DNA of 64,000 bases from Flavobacterium celericrescens (GTDB lineage: Bacteria; Bacteroidota; Bacteroidia; Flavobacteriales; Flavobacteriaceae), in NCBI RefSeq assembly GCF_011392075.1, contig NZ_JAAJBV010000006.1, positions 1-64,000 of the forward strand. Direction: 5' to 3'. Under the pieces are notes generated by a model. It was not told the origin of the DNA. It saw only the letters and a program-made list of their open reading frames with translations, and searched no databases. Both the position numbers and the translations under genes were made by a program. Each line of letters opens with the position of its first letter. Positions within the stretch are counted from its first letter, which is position 1. Positions 18,337 through 27,700 of the stretch are shown in pieces.

Positions 18337-19275
18337 ATGAAAGGACCACTTTTTTACTCAAAAATATTACTTTTCGGAGAATATGGAATTATCCAAGATT
18401 CGAAAGGACTTTCAATTCCATATAATTTCTATAATGGTGCTTTAAAGAAAGATGAAAATGCTTCGGAAAGCGCAATTAAATCAAACGAAAGTTTAAAAAA
18501 GTTTGTTCTTTACTTAGAACAATTACAAGCGGAACAACCAGAACTAGTGACTTTCAACTTAGAAGTTTTAAAACAAGATGTAAACAGTGGAATGTATTTT
18601 GATTCCAGTATTCCGCAAGGATATGGTGTAGGAAGTAGCGGTGCTTTAGTCGCTGCGATTTACGATAAATATGCTAATAATAAAATCACAGTTTTAGAGA
18701 ATTTAACACGTGAAAAATTATTGCAATTAAAAACGATTTTTTCTCAAATGGAATCGTTTTTCCACGGGAAAAGCTCAGGTTTAGATCCGTTGAACAGTTA
18801 TTTGAGTATTCCAATTTTAATTAATTCGAAAGATAACATTGAAGCAACAGGAATTCCAACACAAAGTACTCAAGGAAAAGGTGCTGTTTTCTTAATCGAT
18901 TCAGGAATTGTGGGCGAAACTGCTCCAATGGTTTCTATTTTTATGGAAAACTTAAAAGATAACGGTTTCCGAAACATGTTAAAATCACAATTCATAAAAT
19001 ATACCGATGCTTGTGTGGAAAACTTCTTGCACGGCGATGTAAAATCGTTGTTAGAAAACACCAAACAGTTGTCAAAAGTAGTTTTGAATAACTTTAAACC
19101 GATGATTCCAGAGCAATTTCACCAAGTGTGGCAAAAAGGAATCGATACCAACGATTACTACTTAAAACTATGTGGTTCTGGCGGTGGCGGTTATATTTTA
19201 GGATTCACTCAAGATTTAGATAAAGCAAAAGAATCATTGAAAGACTATAAATTAGAAGTAGTTTATAATTTTTAA
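18337..19275 (+). CDS. GHMP kinase, probable mevalonate kinase
   Basis: 312 residues. KILLFGEYGII at the N-terminus, the ATP loop PQGYGVGSSGALVAAIYD, FHGKSSGLDPLNSYLSIP with the conserved catalytic Asp region, and the C-terminal LCGSGGGGYILGF make it a GHMP kinase of the mevalonate kinase / phosphomevalonate kinase group. Its place between mvaD and a prenyltransferase points to mevalonate kinase, but sequence alone does not exclude phosphomevalonate kinase. It lies 46 bp after mvaD with no terminator between. Confidence 0.88.
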   Translation: MKGPLFYSKILLFGEYGIIQDSKGLSIPYNFYNGALKKDENASESAIKSNESLKKFVLYLEQLQAEQPELVTFNLEVLKQDVNSGMYFDSSIPQGYGVGSSGALVAAIYDKYANNKITVLENLTREKLLQLKTIFSQMESFFHGKSSGLDPLNSYLSIPILINSKDNIEATGIPTQSTQGKGAVFLIDSGIVGETAPMVSIFMENLKDNGFRNMLKSQFIKYTDACVENFLHGDVKSLLENTKQLSKVVLNNFKPMIPEQFHQVWQKGIDTNDYYLKLCGSGGGGYILGFTQDLDKAKESLKDYKLEVVYNF

Positions 19276-19278
19276 AAT

Positions 19279-19306
19279 AGGCGAAAGGGATTAGGCAAAA
19301 GGGATT
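19279..19306 (+). repeat. Short tandem direct repeat (2 x 14 bp)
   Basis: AGGCGAAAGGGATT is followed directly by AGGCAAAAGGGATT (one difference). An ACCCTTC-type repeat follows at about 19335-19355. The tract fills the gap between the kinase and UbiA genes; no coding or clear regulatory function is visible. Confidence 0.55.
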
Positions 19307-19373
19307 AGATTTGAGTATAAAATTCAACATTATTACCCTTCACCCTTCACCCATTACCTTTAACCTAAAAGAA

Positions 19374-20294
19374 ATGCTTACTCGTAAATCCAAATTAACG
19401 CTTAAAAAAATCGCAAGCTTCTTCTCTGTAATTAGAGGATATAATATTTGGGTTGTTGCATTAGCGCAATATCTTTCTGCTATTTTTATTTTGGCACCTG
19501 AAAAAAGAGCTTTAGCCATTATTCTCGATTGGCGTTTGTTTTTGATTGTTATTGCTTCTACCCTAACCATTGCTTCGGGTTATATCATCAATAATTTTTA
19601 CGATGCGAAAAAGGATTTAATCAATCGCCCAAAAAAAGCCATGATTGACCGTTTGGTAAGTCAAGAAACAAAGTTAAAGGTGTATTTTGGAATTAATTTC
19701 ATTGTCGCTTTGCTAATGTTTTTCATTTCTTGGCGTGCGGTTTTGTTTTTTTCGACTTACATTTTTTTAATTTGGTTTTATTCACACAAACTAAAAAAGA
19801 TGTTTTTGATTGGTAATATTACTGCAGCGGTATTAGCAGTTTTGCCTTTCTTTGGAATTTTAATGTATTATAAAAATTTTTATGCTGTTATTTTTGCACA
19901 TGCAATCTTCTTGCTTTTATTAATTTTAATTAGGGAAATAATTAAAGATTTAGAAAATATTGAAGGAGATTTAATTGCAGATTACAAAACTATTCCTGTT
20001 GTTTTTGGAGAAAAAACCGCTAAGGCAGTAATTTCAATATTAACTTCTTTAACTTTAATTCCAGTATATTTTTTAGTTGAAATATATAACGTGGGTTACA
20101 TGGACATCTATTTTTATTTGAGTTTAATAGGGTTGTTATTTTTTGCCATGCTGTTATGGAAAGCAACTACTAAAACCGAATATTTAAAACTCCATTTTTT
20201 ACTAAAATTTATTATTGTATCGGGTGTTTTTTGTATAGTTTTAATCGAACCTTCTGTTTTAATTCACGGCAAAAAATTGATTTCAACATATTAG
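19374..20294 (+). CDS. UbiA family prenyltransferase (geranylgeranylglycerol-phosphate type)
   Basis: 306 residues from the ATG at 19374; an earlier TTG at 19311 would translate repetitive spacer. Eight to nine membrane helices. The two Asp-rich motifs that bind prenyl diphosphate and Mg2+ are NNFYDAKKDLINRP and DLENIEGDLIADYKT. The family joins a prenyl chain to an aromatic ring or to glycerol phosphate. Flavobacterial homologues are often annotated as geranylgeranylglycerol-phosphate geranylgeranyltransferase; the real acceptor (menaquinone-type ring or glycerol phosphate) is not decided by this sequence. Its position after two mevalonate genes agrees with use of their product. Confidence 0.88.
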   Translation: MLTRKSKLTLKKIASFFSVIRGYNIWVVALAQYLSAIFILAPEKRALAIILDWRLFLIVIASTLTIASGYIINNFYDAKKDLINRPKKAMIDRLVSQETKLKVYFGINFIVALLMFFISWRAVLFFSTYIFLIWFYSHKLKKMFLIGNITAAVLAVLPFFGILMYYKNFYAVIFAHAIFLLLLILIREIIKDLENIEGDLIADYKTIPVVFGEKTAKAVISILTSLTLIPVYFLVEIYNVGYMDIYFYLSLIGLLFFAMLLWKATTKTEYLKLHFLLKFIIVSGVFCIVLIEPSVLIHGKKLISTY

Positions 20295-20305
20295 TTATAT
20301 CTTTG
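20277..20305 (+). promoter_or_regulatory. Promoter of rluB
   Basis: TTG at 20277-20279, then TATCTTTG at 20298-20305 with an 18-bp spacer, 19 bp before the start codon. It overlaps the end of the UbiA gene. Confidence 0.6.
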
Positions 20306-20324
20306 CAAAAATTTGTTTACAATT

Positions 20325-21209
20325 ATGTCACGTCATCAAGATAACGATAAAAGTCGTCCAGGTTCTGCAAGACAAGGAGGCTACAAGAAAGCTAGTAATT
20401 CTAGAGGAAATGCGCCTATACGAAAAGCGCCTTCAAAGTTTACTACAAAACCTGAGACCGCAAAAGAAGCGCCAAAGGCTCCAAAAAAACCTTCAAATCC
20501 AGATGAAATCCGTTTAAATCGATACATTTCTAATTCAGGAATGTGTAGTCGAAGAGACGCTGATATTTACATTCAAAGTGGAAATGTAAAAGTAAACGGT
20601 GAAGTAATTACCGAAATGGGTTACAAAGTAAAATTAACCGATTCAGTTCAGTTCGATGGTGTAAACATAACGCCAGAAAAGAAAGAATATATTTTACTAA
20701 ACAAACCTAAAAACTTTTCTACGGCTGGAGATGACGCAGCTGGTTCTGCAAATGTTTTGGATTTAGTACGAAATGCAACAAAAGCTAATTTGATGCCTGT
20801 AGGAAGAATGGACAAAACAACAACAGGTTTATTATTGTTTACAAATGACACTGAAATCGTTCAAAAATTCACGGTTCCAAATCAACGTTCGTCGAAAGTA
20901 TACCAAGTTTCGTTAGATAAAAATTTGAAATTCGAAGATTTAGAACGTATTCAAAAAGGATTAACGATTGATGAACACAGAGTTTACGTGGAAGAAATCA
21001 CTTACATCGAAGATCAGCCAAAAAGTGAAATTGGTTTGAAAATGAAAACTTCAAACGTAAAAATCGTGCGTAGAATTTTCGAACATTTAAAATATGATGT
21101 TTTAAAAGTGGACCGCGTAACTTTCGCCGGTTTAACTAAGAAAAATTTACCAAGAGGCGATTGGAGATTCTTAACCGAACAAGAAATCATAAACCTTAAA
21201 AATGCTTAA
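20325..21209 (+). CDS. Pseudouridine synthase of the RluB/RluE/RluF group
   Basis: 294 residues from the ATG at 20325. A basic, disordered N-terminal tail of about 60 residues (SRHQDNDKSRPGSARQGG and onwards) is followed by an S4 RNA-binding domain (IRLNRYISNSGMCSRRDADI, about 63-120) and the RsuA-type catalytic domain with the catalytic Asp in GRMDKTTTGLLLFTND. It isomerises uridine in rRNA, most likely 23S (RluB-like), though the exact site is inferred. Flavobacterial homologues carry similar tails. It has its own promoter and a terminator behind it. Confidence 0.92.
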   Translation: MSRHQDNDKSRPGSARQGGYKKASNSRGNAPIRKAPSKFTTKPETAKEAPKAPKKPSNPDEIRLNRYISNSGMCSRRDADIYIQSGNVKVNGEVITEMGYKVKLTDSVQFDGVNITPEKKEYILLNKPKNFSTAGDDAAGSANVLDLVRNATKANLMPVGRMDKTTTGLLLFTNDTEIVQKFTVPNQRSSKVYQVSLDKNLKFEDLERIQKGLTIDEHRVYVEEITYIEDQPKSEIGLKMKTSNVKIVRRIFEHLKYDVLKVDRVTFAGLTKKNLPRGDWRFLTEQEIINLKNA

Positions 21210-21230
21210 ACGTATTTTTTAAAACATATT

Positions 21231-21264
21231 GGCACATTGAATTATATTCTTTGTGCCTTTTTTT
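21231..21264 (+). terminator. Terminator of the pseudouridine synthase gene
   Basis: GGCACA (21231-21236) and TGTGCC (21252-21257) form a stem with a 15-nt loop, followed by seven T residues. Confidence 0.75.
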
Positions 21265-21326
21265 ATTTAATAATCTTTGCGAACTTTGCGAAAACTTAGC
21301 GCTTTTAGCAATTAAATCTATACTTT

Positions 21327-21686
21327 ATGCCAAATCAACTACAACAAATCGCCATTAAATGGTTTGATGCTTTCAATACCAAAAACTTAGAAAAATTACT
21401 AGCATTATACGACGACGAAGCTCAACATTTCAGCCCGAAATTAAAAATTCGTAAACCCGAAACCAACGGATTAATCATTGGAAAAGAAGCGATGCGCGTG
21501 TGGTGGCAAGATGCTTTTGATAGATTACCAACTTTACACTACAAAGTAACCTCATTAACCGCGAACACCGACCGAGTGTTTATGGAATACACACGTCAAG
21601 TAACAGGCGAAGCCGATATGTTAGTTGCAGAAGTTTTAGAAATTAAAGACGGAAAGATTGTGTTTTCTAGGGTGTATCATGGGTAA
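21327..21686 (+). CDS. NTF2-like / SnoaL-like domain protein
   Basis: 119 residues: KWFDAFNTKNLEKLLALYDD, then GKEAMRVWWQDAFDRLP and a C-terminal strand pattern ending VLEIKDGKIVFSRVYHG. This is the cone-shaped alpha+beta NTF2 fold found in SnoaL-like and ketosteroid-isomerase-like proteins. No catalytic residues can be named with confidence; many members bind small ligands. Stop codon lies 4 bp from the convergent dusB stop. Confidence 0.8.
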   Translation: MPNQLQQIAIKWFDAFNTKNLEKLLALYDDEAQHFSPKLKIRKPETNGLIIGKEAMRVWWQDAFDRLPTLHYKVTSLTANTDRVFMEYTRQVTGEADMLVAEVLEIKDGKIVFSRVYHG

Positions 21687-21690
21687 ATGA

Positions 21691-22686
21691 TTATCCTTCA
21701 AAAACATAATCCGCATACACCTGCTCAATCTCAGTAAACACATCTAATAACTGATTAATGCCATCTGTTGTAACCAATTTTTGTTTGTATTCTTTAAAAC
21801 CGTGAATGCCTTTGAAATAATTAGTATAATGACGACGCATTTCGTTGATGCCTAAACGTTCGCCTTTCCATTCAATGCTCCAAATTAAGTGATTTCTTGC
21901 GGCTTCAATTCGGTCGTTCATACTTGGTGGCGCTAATTTTTCTCCTGTTGCGAAATAATGTTTAATTTCATTAAAAATCCACGGATAACCAATCGCAGCA
22001 CGACCAATCATCATACCATCTAAACCGTATTTGTTTTTGTATTCCAATGCTTTTTCAGGAGAATCAATATCGCCATTTCCAAAAATAGGCATTGTAATTC
22101 TAGGATTTTCCTTAATTCTTTGAATATGACTCCAGTCAGAATGTCCTTTATACATCTGTGCTCGCGTTCTAGCATGAACCGTTAAAGCTTGTACGCCTAT
22201 ATCTTGCAAACGCTCAGCAACTTCATCAATATTAATTGAACTTTCATCCCAACCCAAGCGCGTTTTTACCGTAACCGGCAAACTCGTTCCTTTGATAACG
22301 GCTTTTGTTAAACGCACCATTAAATCCACATCTTTTAAAACGCCTGCTCCAGCACCTTTACAAACGACTTTTTTTACAGGGCAGCCAAAATTAATATCCA
22401 CCAAATCAGGTTGGACGGTGTCTACAATTTTAGTACTCATTTCCATAGCTTCTTCATCACCACCAAAAATCTGAATTCCTACTGGACGTTCGTAATCAAA
22501 AATATCTAGTTTTTGCTTGCTTTTCATAGCATCACGAATCAATCCTTCCGAAGAAATAAATTCAGAGTACATTAAATCAGCTCCATGTAATTTACATAAA
22601 CGACGAAATGGTGGATCGCTCACATCTTCCATTGGGGCTAATAATAAAGGGAAATCGGGCAGTATGATGTTACCAATTTTAGGCAT
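21691..22686 (-). CDS. dusB: tRNA-dihydrouridine synthase
   Basis: 331 residues, FMN-binding TIM barrel. LLLAPMEDVSDPPFRRL at the N-terminus, the catalytic Cys102 in INFGCPVKKVVCKGAGAG, VTVKTRLGWDES, LTVHARTRAQMYKG and FGNGDI are all typical of DusB. It reduces uridines in the tRNA D loop using NAD(P)H. On the minus strand TATCTTTG (22711-22704) is a probable -7 element just upstream of the start. Confidence 0.95.
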   Translation of the reverse strand: MPKIGNIILPDFPLLLAPMEDVSDPPFRRLCKLHGADLMYSEFISSEGLIRDAMKSKQKLDIFDYERPVGIQIFGGDEEAMEMSTKIVDTVQPDLVDINFGCPVKKVVCKGAGAGVLKDVDLMVRLTKAVIKGTSLPVTVKTRLGWDESSINIDEVAERLQDIGVQALTVHARTRAQMYKGHSDWSHIQRIKENPRITMPIFGNGDIDSPEKALEYKNKYGLDGMMIGRAAIGYPWIFNEIKHYFATGEKLAPPSMNDRIEAARNHLIWSIEWKGERLGINEMRRHYTNYFKGIHGFKEYKQKLVTTDGINQLLDVFTEIEQVYADYVFEG

Positions 22687-22773
22687 GGTGCTTCAATTTT
22701 TTGCAAAGATAGGAATTTTTTAAATCGAATGGGTTTCCAAAGATTCTTGGGTTTAAAATCCAAAACTTTAGCT

Positions 22774-22781
22774 TATATTTG
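22774..22781 (+). promoter_or_regulatory. -7 element of the lepA transcript
   Basis: TATATTTG matches the -7 consensus. TTTA (22752-22755) is the nearest upstream box at an 18-bp spacer. Transcription would begin near 22788, giving a leader of about 60 nt before lepA. Confidence 0.6.
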
Positions 22782-22793
22782 CAGATTAAACGC

Positions 22794-22825
22794 ACAAGAG
22801 TTTTGAGGATGAAAATGGCTCTTGT
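22794..22825 (+). promoter_or_regulatory. Hairpin in the lepA 5' leader
   Basis: ACAAGAG (22794-22800) pairs perfectly with CTCTTGT (22819-22825); TTTT and AAAA inside can extend it. The loop holds GAGG (22805-22808), a possible ribosome binding site for the leader ORF. No T run follows, so it is not a classical terminator. Confidence 0.5.
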
Positions 22826-22850
22826 ACCTGAACTTTACATTGAAAGATGA
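22815..22850 (+). CDS. Possible 11-residue leader peptide overlapping lepA
   Basis: ATG at 22815 is followed by [11 protein letters not shown] and a TGA whose first bases overlap the lepA start (ATGA at 22847-22850). GAGG lies six bases before this ATG; an ATG at 22809 in the same frame would add two residues. The stop/start overlap would allow ribosomes finishing the leader to begin lepA. It is short and unproven, and could be chance in an AT-rich leader. Confidence 0.4.
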   Translation: MALVPELYIER

Positions 22851-24643
22851 AACACATTAGAAATTTCTGCATTATTGCACACATTGACCACGGAAAAAGT
22901 ACGTTAGCGGACCGTTTATTAGGTGCTACGCAAACCGTTACAGCTCGTGAAGAAAAAGCTCAGTTATTAGATAACATGGACTTAGAACGCGAACGTGGTA
23001 TTACCATAAAAAGTCACGCCATTCAAATGGAATATACCTACAAAGGGGAACAATACATTTTGAATTTGATTGATACGCCAGGTCACGTGGATTTCTCATA
23101 CGAAGTTTCTCGTTCAATTGCCGCTTGTGAAGGGGCTTTGTTGATTGTAGATGCGGCGCAAAGTATTCAGGCACAAACGATTTCGAATTTATATTTGGCT
23201 TTAGAAAACGACTTGGAAATTATCCCAGTTTTAAATAAAGTAGACTTGCCTAGTGCCAATCCTGAAGAAGTTAGTGATGATATTATCGATTTATTAGGAT
23301 GTAAATTAGAGGATATTATTCACGCATCTGGAAAAACAGGTTTTGGTGTTGAAAATATTTTGGCAGCTATTATTGAGAAAATTCCAGCTCCAAAAGGAGA
23401 TCCAAACGAACCGCTTCAAGCGTTGATTTTTGATTCACATTACAATCCATTTAGAGGAATTGAAGTTATTTTCCGTGTTCTTAATGGAGAAATCAAAAAG
23501 GGTCAGAAAATTAAATTCATGGCGACTGGAAACGAATATTATGCAGACGAAGTTGGAACATTGAAATTAAATCAAGTTCCAAAAAGCATAATTTCTACCG
23601 GAGATGTTGGTTACTTAGTTTCGGGAATTAAAGAAGCTAAAGAAGTAAAAGTTGGTGATACAATTACAGATGCAAAAGAGCCAACTCAAAATGCGATTTT
23701 AGGATTTGAAGATGTAAAACCAATGGTTTTCGCTGGAATTTATCCTGTAGATACAGAAGATTACGAAGACTTACGCGCTTCGATGGAGAAACTTCAGTTG
23801 AATGATGCTTCATTAGTGTTTGCTGCTGAAAGTTCGGCTGCCTTAGGATTTGGTTTCCGTTGTGGATTCTTAGGAATGTTGCACATGGAAATTATCCAAG
23901 AACGTTTAGAGCGTGAGTTCGACATGACGGTTATTACAACGGTTCCTAACGTTTCGTATCATGCTTACACTAAAAAAGAACCTAACACTATTTTAATTGT
24001 AAACAATCCATCGGATTTACCTGAACCTTCAAAATTAGACAGAGTAGAAGAACCATATATCAAGGCAACCATCATCACAAAATCAGATTTCGTAGGAAAC
24101 GTAATGAGTTTGTGTATTGAAAAACGTGGTTTAATTACTAATCAAACCTATTTAACAACAGAACGTGTAGAATTGAATTTCGATATGCCATTAGCGGAAA
24201 TCGTATTCGATTTTTATGATAGATTAAAAACAGTTTCTAAAGGATATGCTTCTTTTGATTACCATCCAATAGGAATGCGCGAATCAAAATTAGTGCGTTT
24301 AGATGTTTTATTAAATGCACAGCCAGTAGATGCGCTTTCGGCTTTAATTCACGAAAGTAATGCATACAACATTGGTAAAAAAATGTGTGAGAAGCTAAAA
24401 GAATTAATTCCAAGACAACAGTTTGATATTCCAATTCAGGCTGCCATTGGTGCTAAAGTCATCGCACGTGAAACTATTAAAGCTTTAAGAAAAGACGTTA
24501 CTGCAAAATGTTATGGTGGAGATATTTCACGTAAACGTAAACTTCTTGAAAAACAGAAAAAAGGTAAAAAACGTATGCGTCAAGTAGGAAATGTTGAAAT
24601 TCCTCAAGAAGCATTTATGGCTGTATTAAAATTGAATGATTAA
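22847..24643 (+). CDS. lepA: Elongation factor 4 (LepA)
   Basis: 598 residues, the usual length. GTPase motifs: AHIDHGKST (P loop), RGITIKSH (switch I), DTPGH and NKVDL. The LepA-specific C-terminal domain is complete ([41 protein letters not shown]). It is a ribosome-bound translational GTPase proposed to back-translocate or help 30S assembly. ATG at 22847 is the family start ([16 protein letters not shown]). A possible leader ORF overlaps its start codon. Confidence 0.98.
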   Translation: MKHIRNFCIIAHIDHGKSTLADRLLGATQTVTAREEKAQLLDNMDLERERGITIKSHAIQMEYTYKGEQYILNLIDTPGHVDFSYEVSRSIAACEGALLIVDAAQSIQAQTISNLYLALENDLEIIPVLNKVDLPSANPEEVSDDIIDLLGCKLEDIIHASGKTGFGVENILAAIIEKIPAPKGDPNEPLQALIFDSHYNPFRGIEVIFRVLNGEIKKGQKIKFMATGNEYYADEVGTLKLNQVPKSIISTGDVGYLVSGIKEAKEVKVGDTITDAKEPTQNAILGFEDVKPMVFAGIYPVDTEDYEDLRASMEKLQLNDASLVFAAESSAALGFGFRCGFLGMLHMEIIQERLEREFDMTVITTVPNVSYHAYTKKEPNTILIVNNPSDLPEPSKLDRVEEPYIKATIITKSDFVGNVMSLCIEKRGLITNQTYLTTERVELNFDMPLAEIVFDFYDRLKTVSKGYASFDYHPIGMRESKLVRLDVLLNAQPVDALSALIHESNAYNIGKKMCEKLKELIPRQQFDIPIQAAIGAKVIARETIKALRKDVTAKCYGGDISRKRKLLEKQKKGKKRMRQVGNVEIPQEAFMAVLKLND

Positions 24644-24747
24644 CAAATAATTAAAAAATTGTGAAAAAGTTTGAATAATTATTAATGTTTGAACTTTTTC
24701 ATAATTATAATAAATATCATTTTTATTTTTTCCCTATATTTATATCA

Positions 24748-27700
24748 ATGATTTTAATCCCAAACAAAATCTTGAAAAAAATAACCTATATATTCGCCAT
24801 TTTATTTTCAACAAGTTTGTTTTCTCAAACAATAACCGTTGACAATACAACTAATTCGCCAGCTCAATTAGTTGATTTATTACTTGGAAATTCTTGTGTA
24901 GAAGTTTCAAACATCTCTATTTCTTCAGCGCAATCGGTTGCTTATTTTAATAGAAATGCTTCTTCATTTCCAATAAATGAAGGAATTATTATTCGAAATG
25001 GAGCAGCAATAAATACGCAAGGACAATATTTAAACACTAATTTAAGCACACAAATTAATACAAATAGTGATGTTTATTTACAAAATTTAAGTAATTCAAG
25101 CGGTCAAACAGCGGCAATTACTGATGTAGCGTTTTTAGAATTTGATTTTATACCGCTTTCGAATACATTTAATTTTAATTTCCTTTTTGCGTCTAACGAA
25201 TATGGTGAATATCAATGTGAATTTAGCGATGTTTTTGCATTTGTTTTAACCAATTTAAGCACTGGTGTATCTACAAATTTAGCTGTAATTCCAGGCACTA
25301 GTACACCTGTAACAGTAAAAGATATTAGAAATTCTATTTACAATTTTCCAGGTGAAACTTGTGCGTCTTCCAATGCGTCATTTTTTGATGTATACAACGT
25401 AATTAATCCATCAGCATCAACATTGAACATGCGTGGCCATACAGTTCTAATGAATGCAGCATCTGCAGTTATTCCAAATACTCCTTATAAAATTAGATTA
25501 GTCATTGGTGATTATAATGACTCAAGTTATGATTCTGCTGTTTTTTTAGCTGCAGGAAGTTTTACAACAACTTTAGATATGGGTCCCGATCAAATTATTT
25601 GTACAGGAGATGAATATCTATTAGACACAGGTTTAGACACTACTTACACTTATACTTGGTTTGAAAATGGAAATCCAATTCCAGGTGAAACCAATTCTTC
25701 TTACACGGTAACACAAGCTGGAACATATACTGTTGAAGCAGTGAAAGGCTCTTGTTTAATAACGGACACGGTTGTATTTACTGACTTAGCTGTAATAGCA
25801 CCACAAAACTTACAAACTTGCAACACTGGTGCTGCTACGTATTCATTTAATTTAACCACAAATAATGAAGTTTCTTTAGGATTAAACCCTGCAATTTATG
25901 ATGTTCTATATTATGAAACACCTGCAGATATTGTGGCAAACAATCCAATACCAAATGCTAGTTTAAGCACTTATCCTAGCTCAGGTGGACAGACCATTTT
26001 GATAAAAATATTAAACACCTTAACAGGAAATTTCTGTGATGCAGTTTATCCGTTTAATTTAATTGTTACAAATGCAGTTATAGCTACACAACCTAACAAC
26101 ATTCAACTGTGTGAAGGTGTTGGCAGTACTAATTACACATTTACAACGCTTTTAGATGCTGAAGTATTAAATGGACAATCGGCAGCTAATTATACTATTT
26201 CATACTATAACACTGTAGCCGAAGCTACTACTGGAATAGGTGCAATAACCTCTATTTCAATACTTAATGGAACTACAACTGTAACTATAGGTATTAGAAT
26301 GCAAGATAATTCAAATCCAAATTGTTTTGATGTTACCTCAGTTACTCTAATTGTAAACCCTTTGCCTACAGTGGATGACATTCCAGATCCAACAGAATGT
26401 CATGATTTTACCTTGCCAGTTATCACCAATGGGAATTATTTCACTGGTCCTGGTGGAACTGGAACGCCGTTAAATGCGGGAGACATAATTGACAATGGCG
26501 GAACATATTATATCTTTATTGGTCCTGATGCTAATGGATGTACTAATGAATCAACATTTAATTTAACATTAATCGATGAGTATGTTCCTCAATTAGATCA
26601 TTGTGGGGTGTTTACTATTCCAACTCCACCTGAAAATATAGGCGATTTTTATACCGCACCTGGAGGCCCTTCAGGAACTGGGGTTCTGCTTCCAGAAGGA
26701 ACACAATTTACAAATACTACACAAGTAAGCACTTCAATGACCATTTATTATTATGCTGAAGTTAATGGTATTTTTTGTAGAGATGACCAATTCATAATCA
26801 ACATTCACCCAATACCTTTAGCAGATTCACCTTCAGATGTAACAGCTTGTGATTCGTATGTATTACCTCCTTTAACTAATGGTTCATATTTTCTTTTTTC
26901 TGGAGGAATTGGTGCGTTAAATCCTGGAGATGTAATTAGTGTTAATGGTCCAAATTTCCCTGGAACATATTATGTTTTTTCTTCAAATGCTAATTGTTCA
27001 ATAGAAAACACATTTGACATAAATTTAGTTGACACCTCTCAATTCACCGCTGTTTCAGCTTGTGGAAGTTACACATTGCCTTCAGTTGCTTTTGGCGGAT
27101 ATTATACAGCGCCAATGGGTGGAGGAACCCATATAACAGATTTGATAATTACCTCTTCACAAACTGTATACTATTTTACAAACACATCGGTGCTTCCGAA
27201 TTGTACTGACAATTTAAATTATAACATAACTATTTATCCAAGACCAGCAGTTGATGTAATACCAAGCGGAACACATTGTGGAGAATTTGTATTACCTACT
27301 CTAGCTAACGGCACTTATTATACTTTATCTGGTGGACCTACAATTATTGGGCAACAGCAATTACATGCAGGAAACATTATTGATTTATCAGGCGCTCATT
27401 TAGCACCAGGAACATATTATATCTATAATGGCCCGGATGCAAATGGTTGTGCTAACGAATCGAGTTTTACTATTTCATTAAACCCTTTTCCACCTGTTGA
27501 TGGCGTTTTAAGCGAGACTAAATGTCAACCTTATTCAATACCTGCACCAACATTTGGAACTATTTATACCGAATCTGGCGGCCCTTCTGGAACAGGAGTT
27601 GTTGTTTCTCCTACAGATGTATTTAATTACACACACACATTTTATATTTACAATGTTGACCCAACTACTCTTTGTGTAAGAGATTTACCTTTCACAATGA

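Noticed and set aside
24685..24747. Earlier start of the large surface protein
   Set aside because: It starts inside an inverted repeat after lepA (GAAAAAGTT / AACTTTTTC) and puts 21 residues before the signal peptide.
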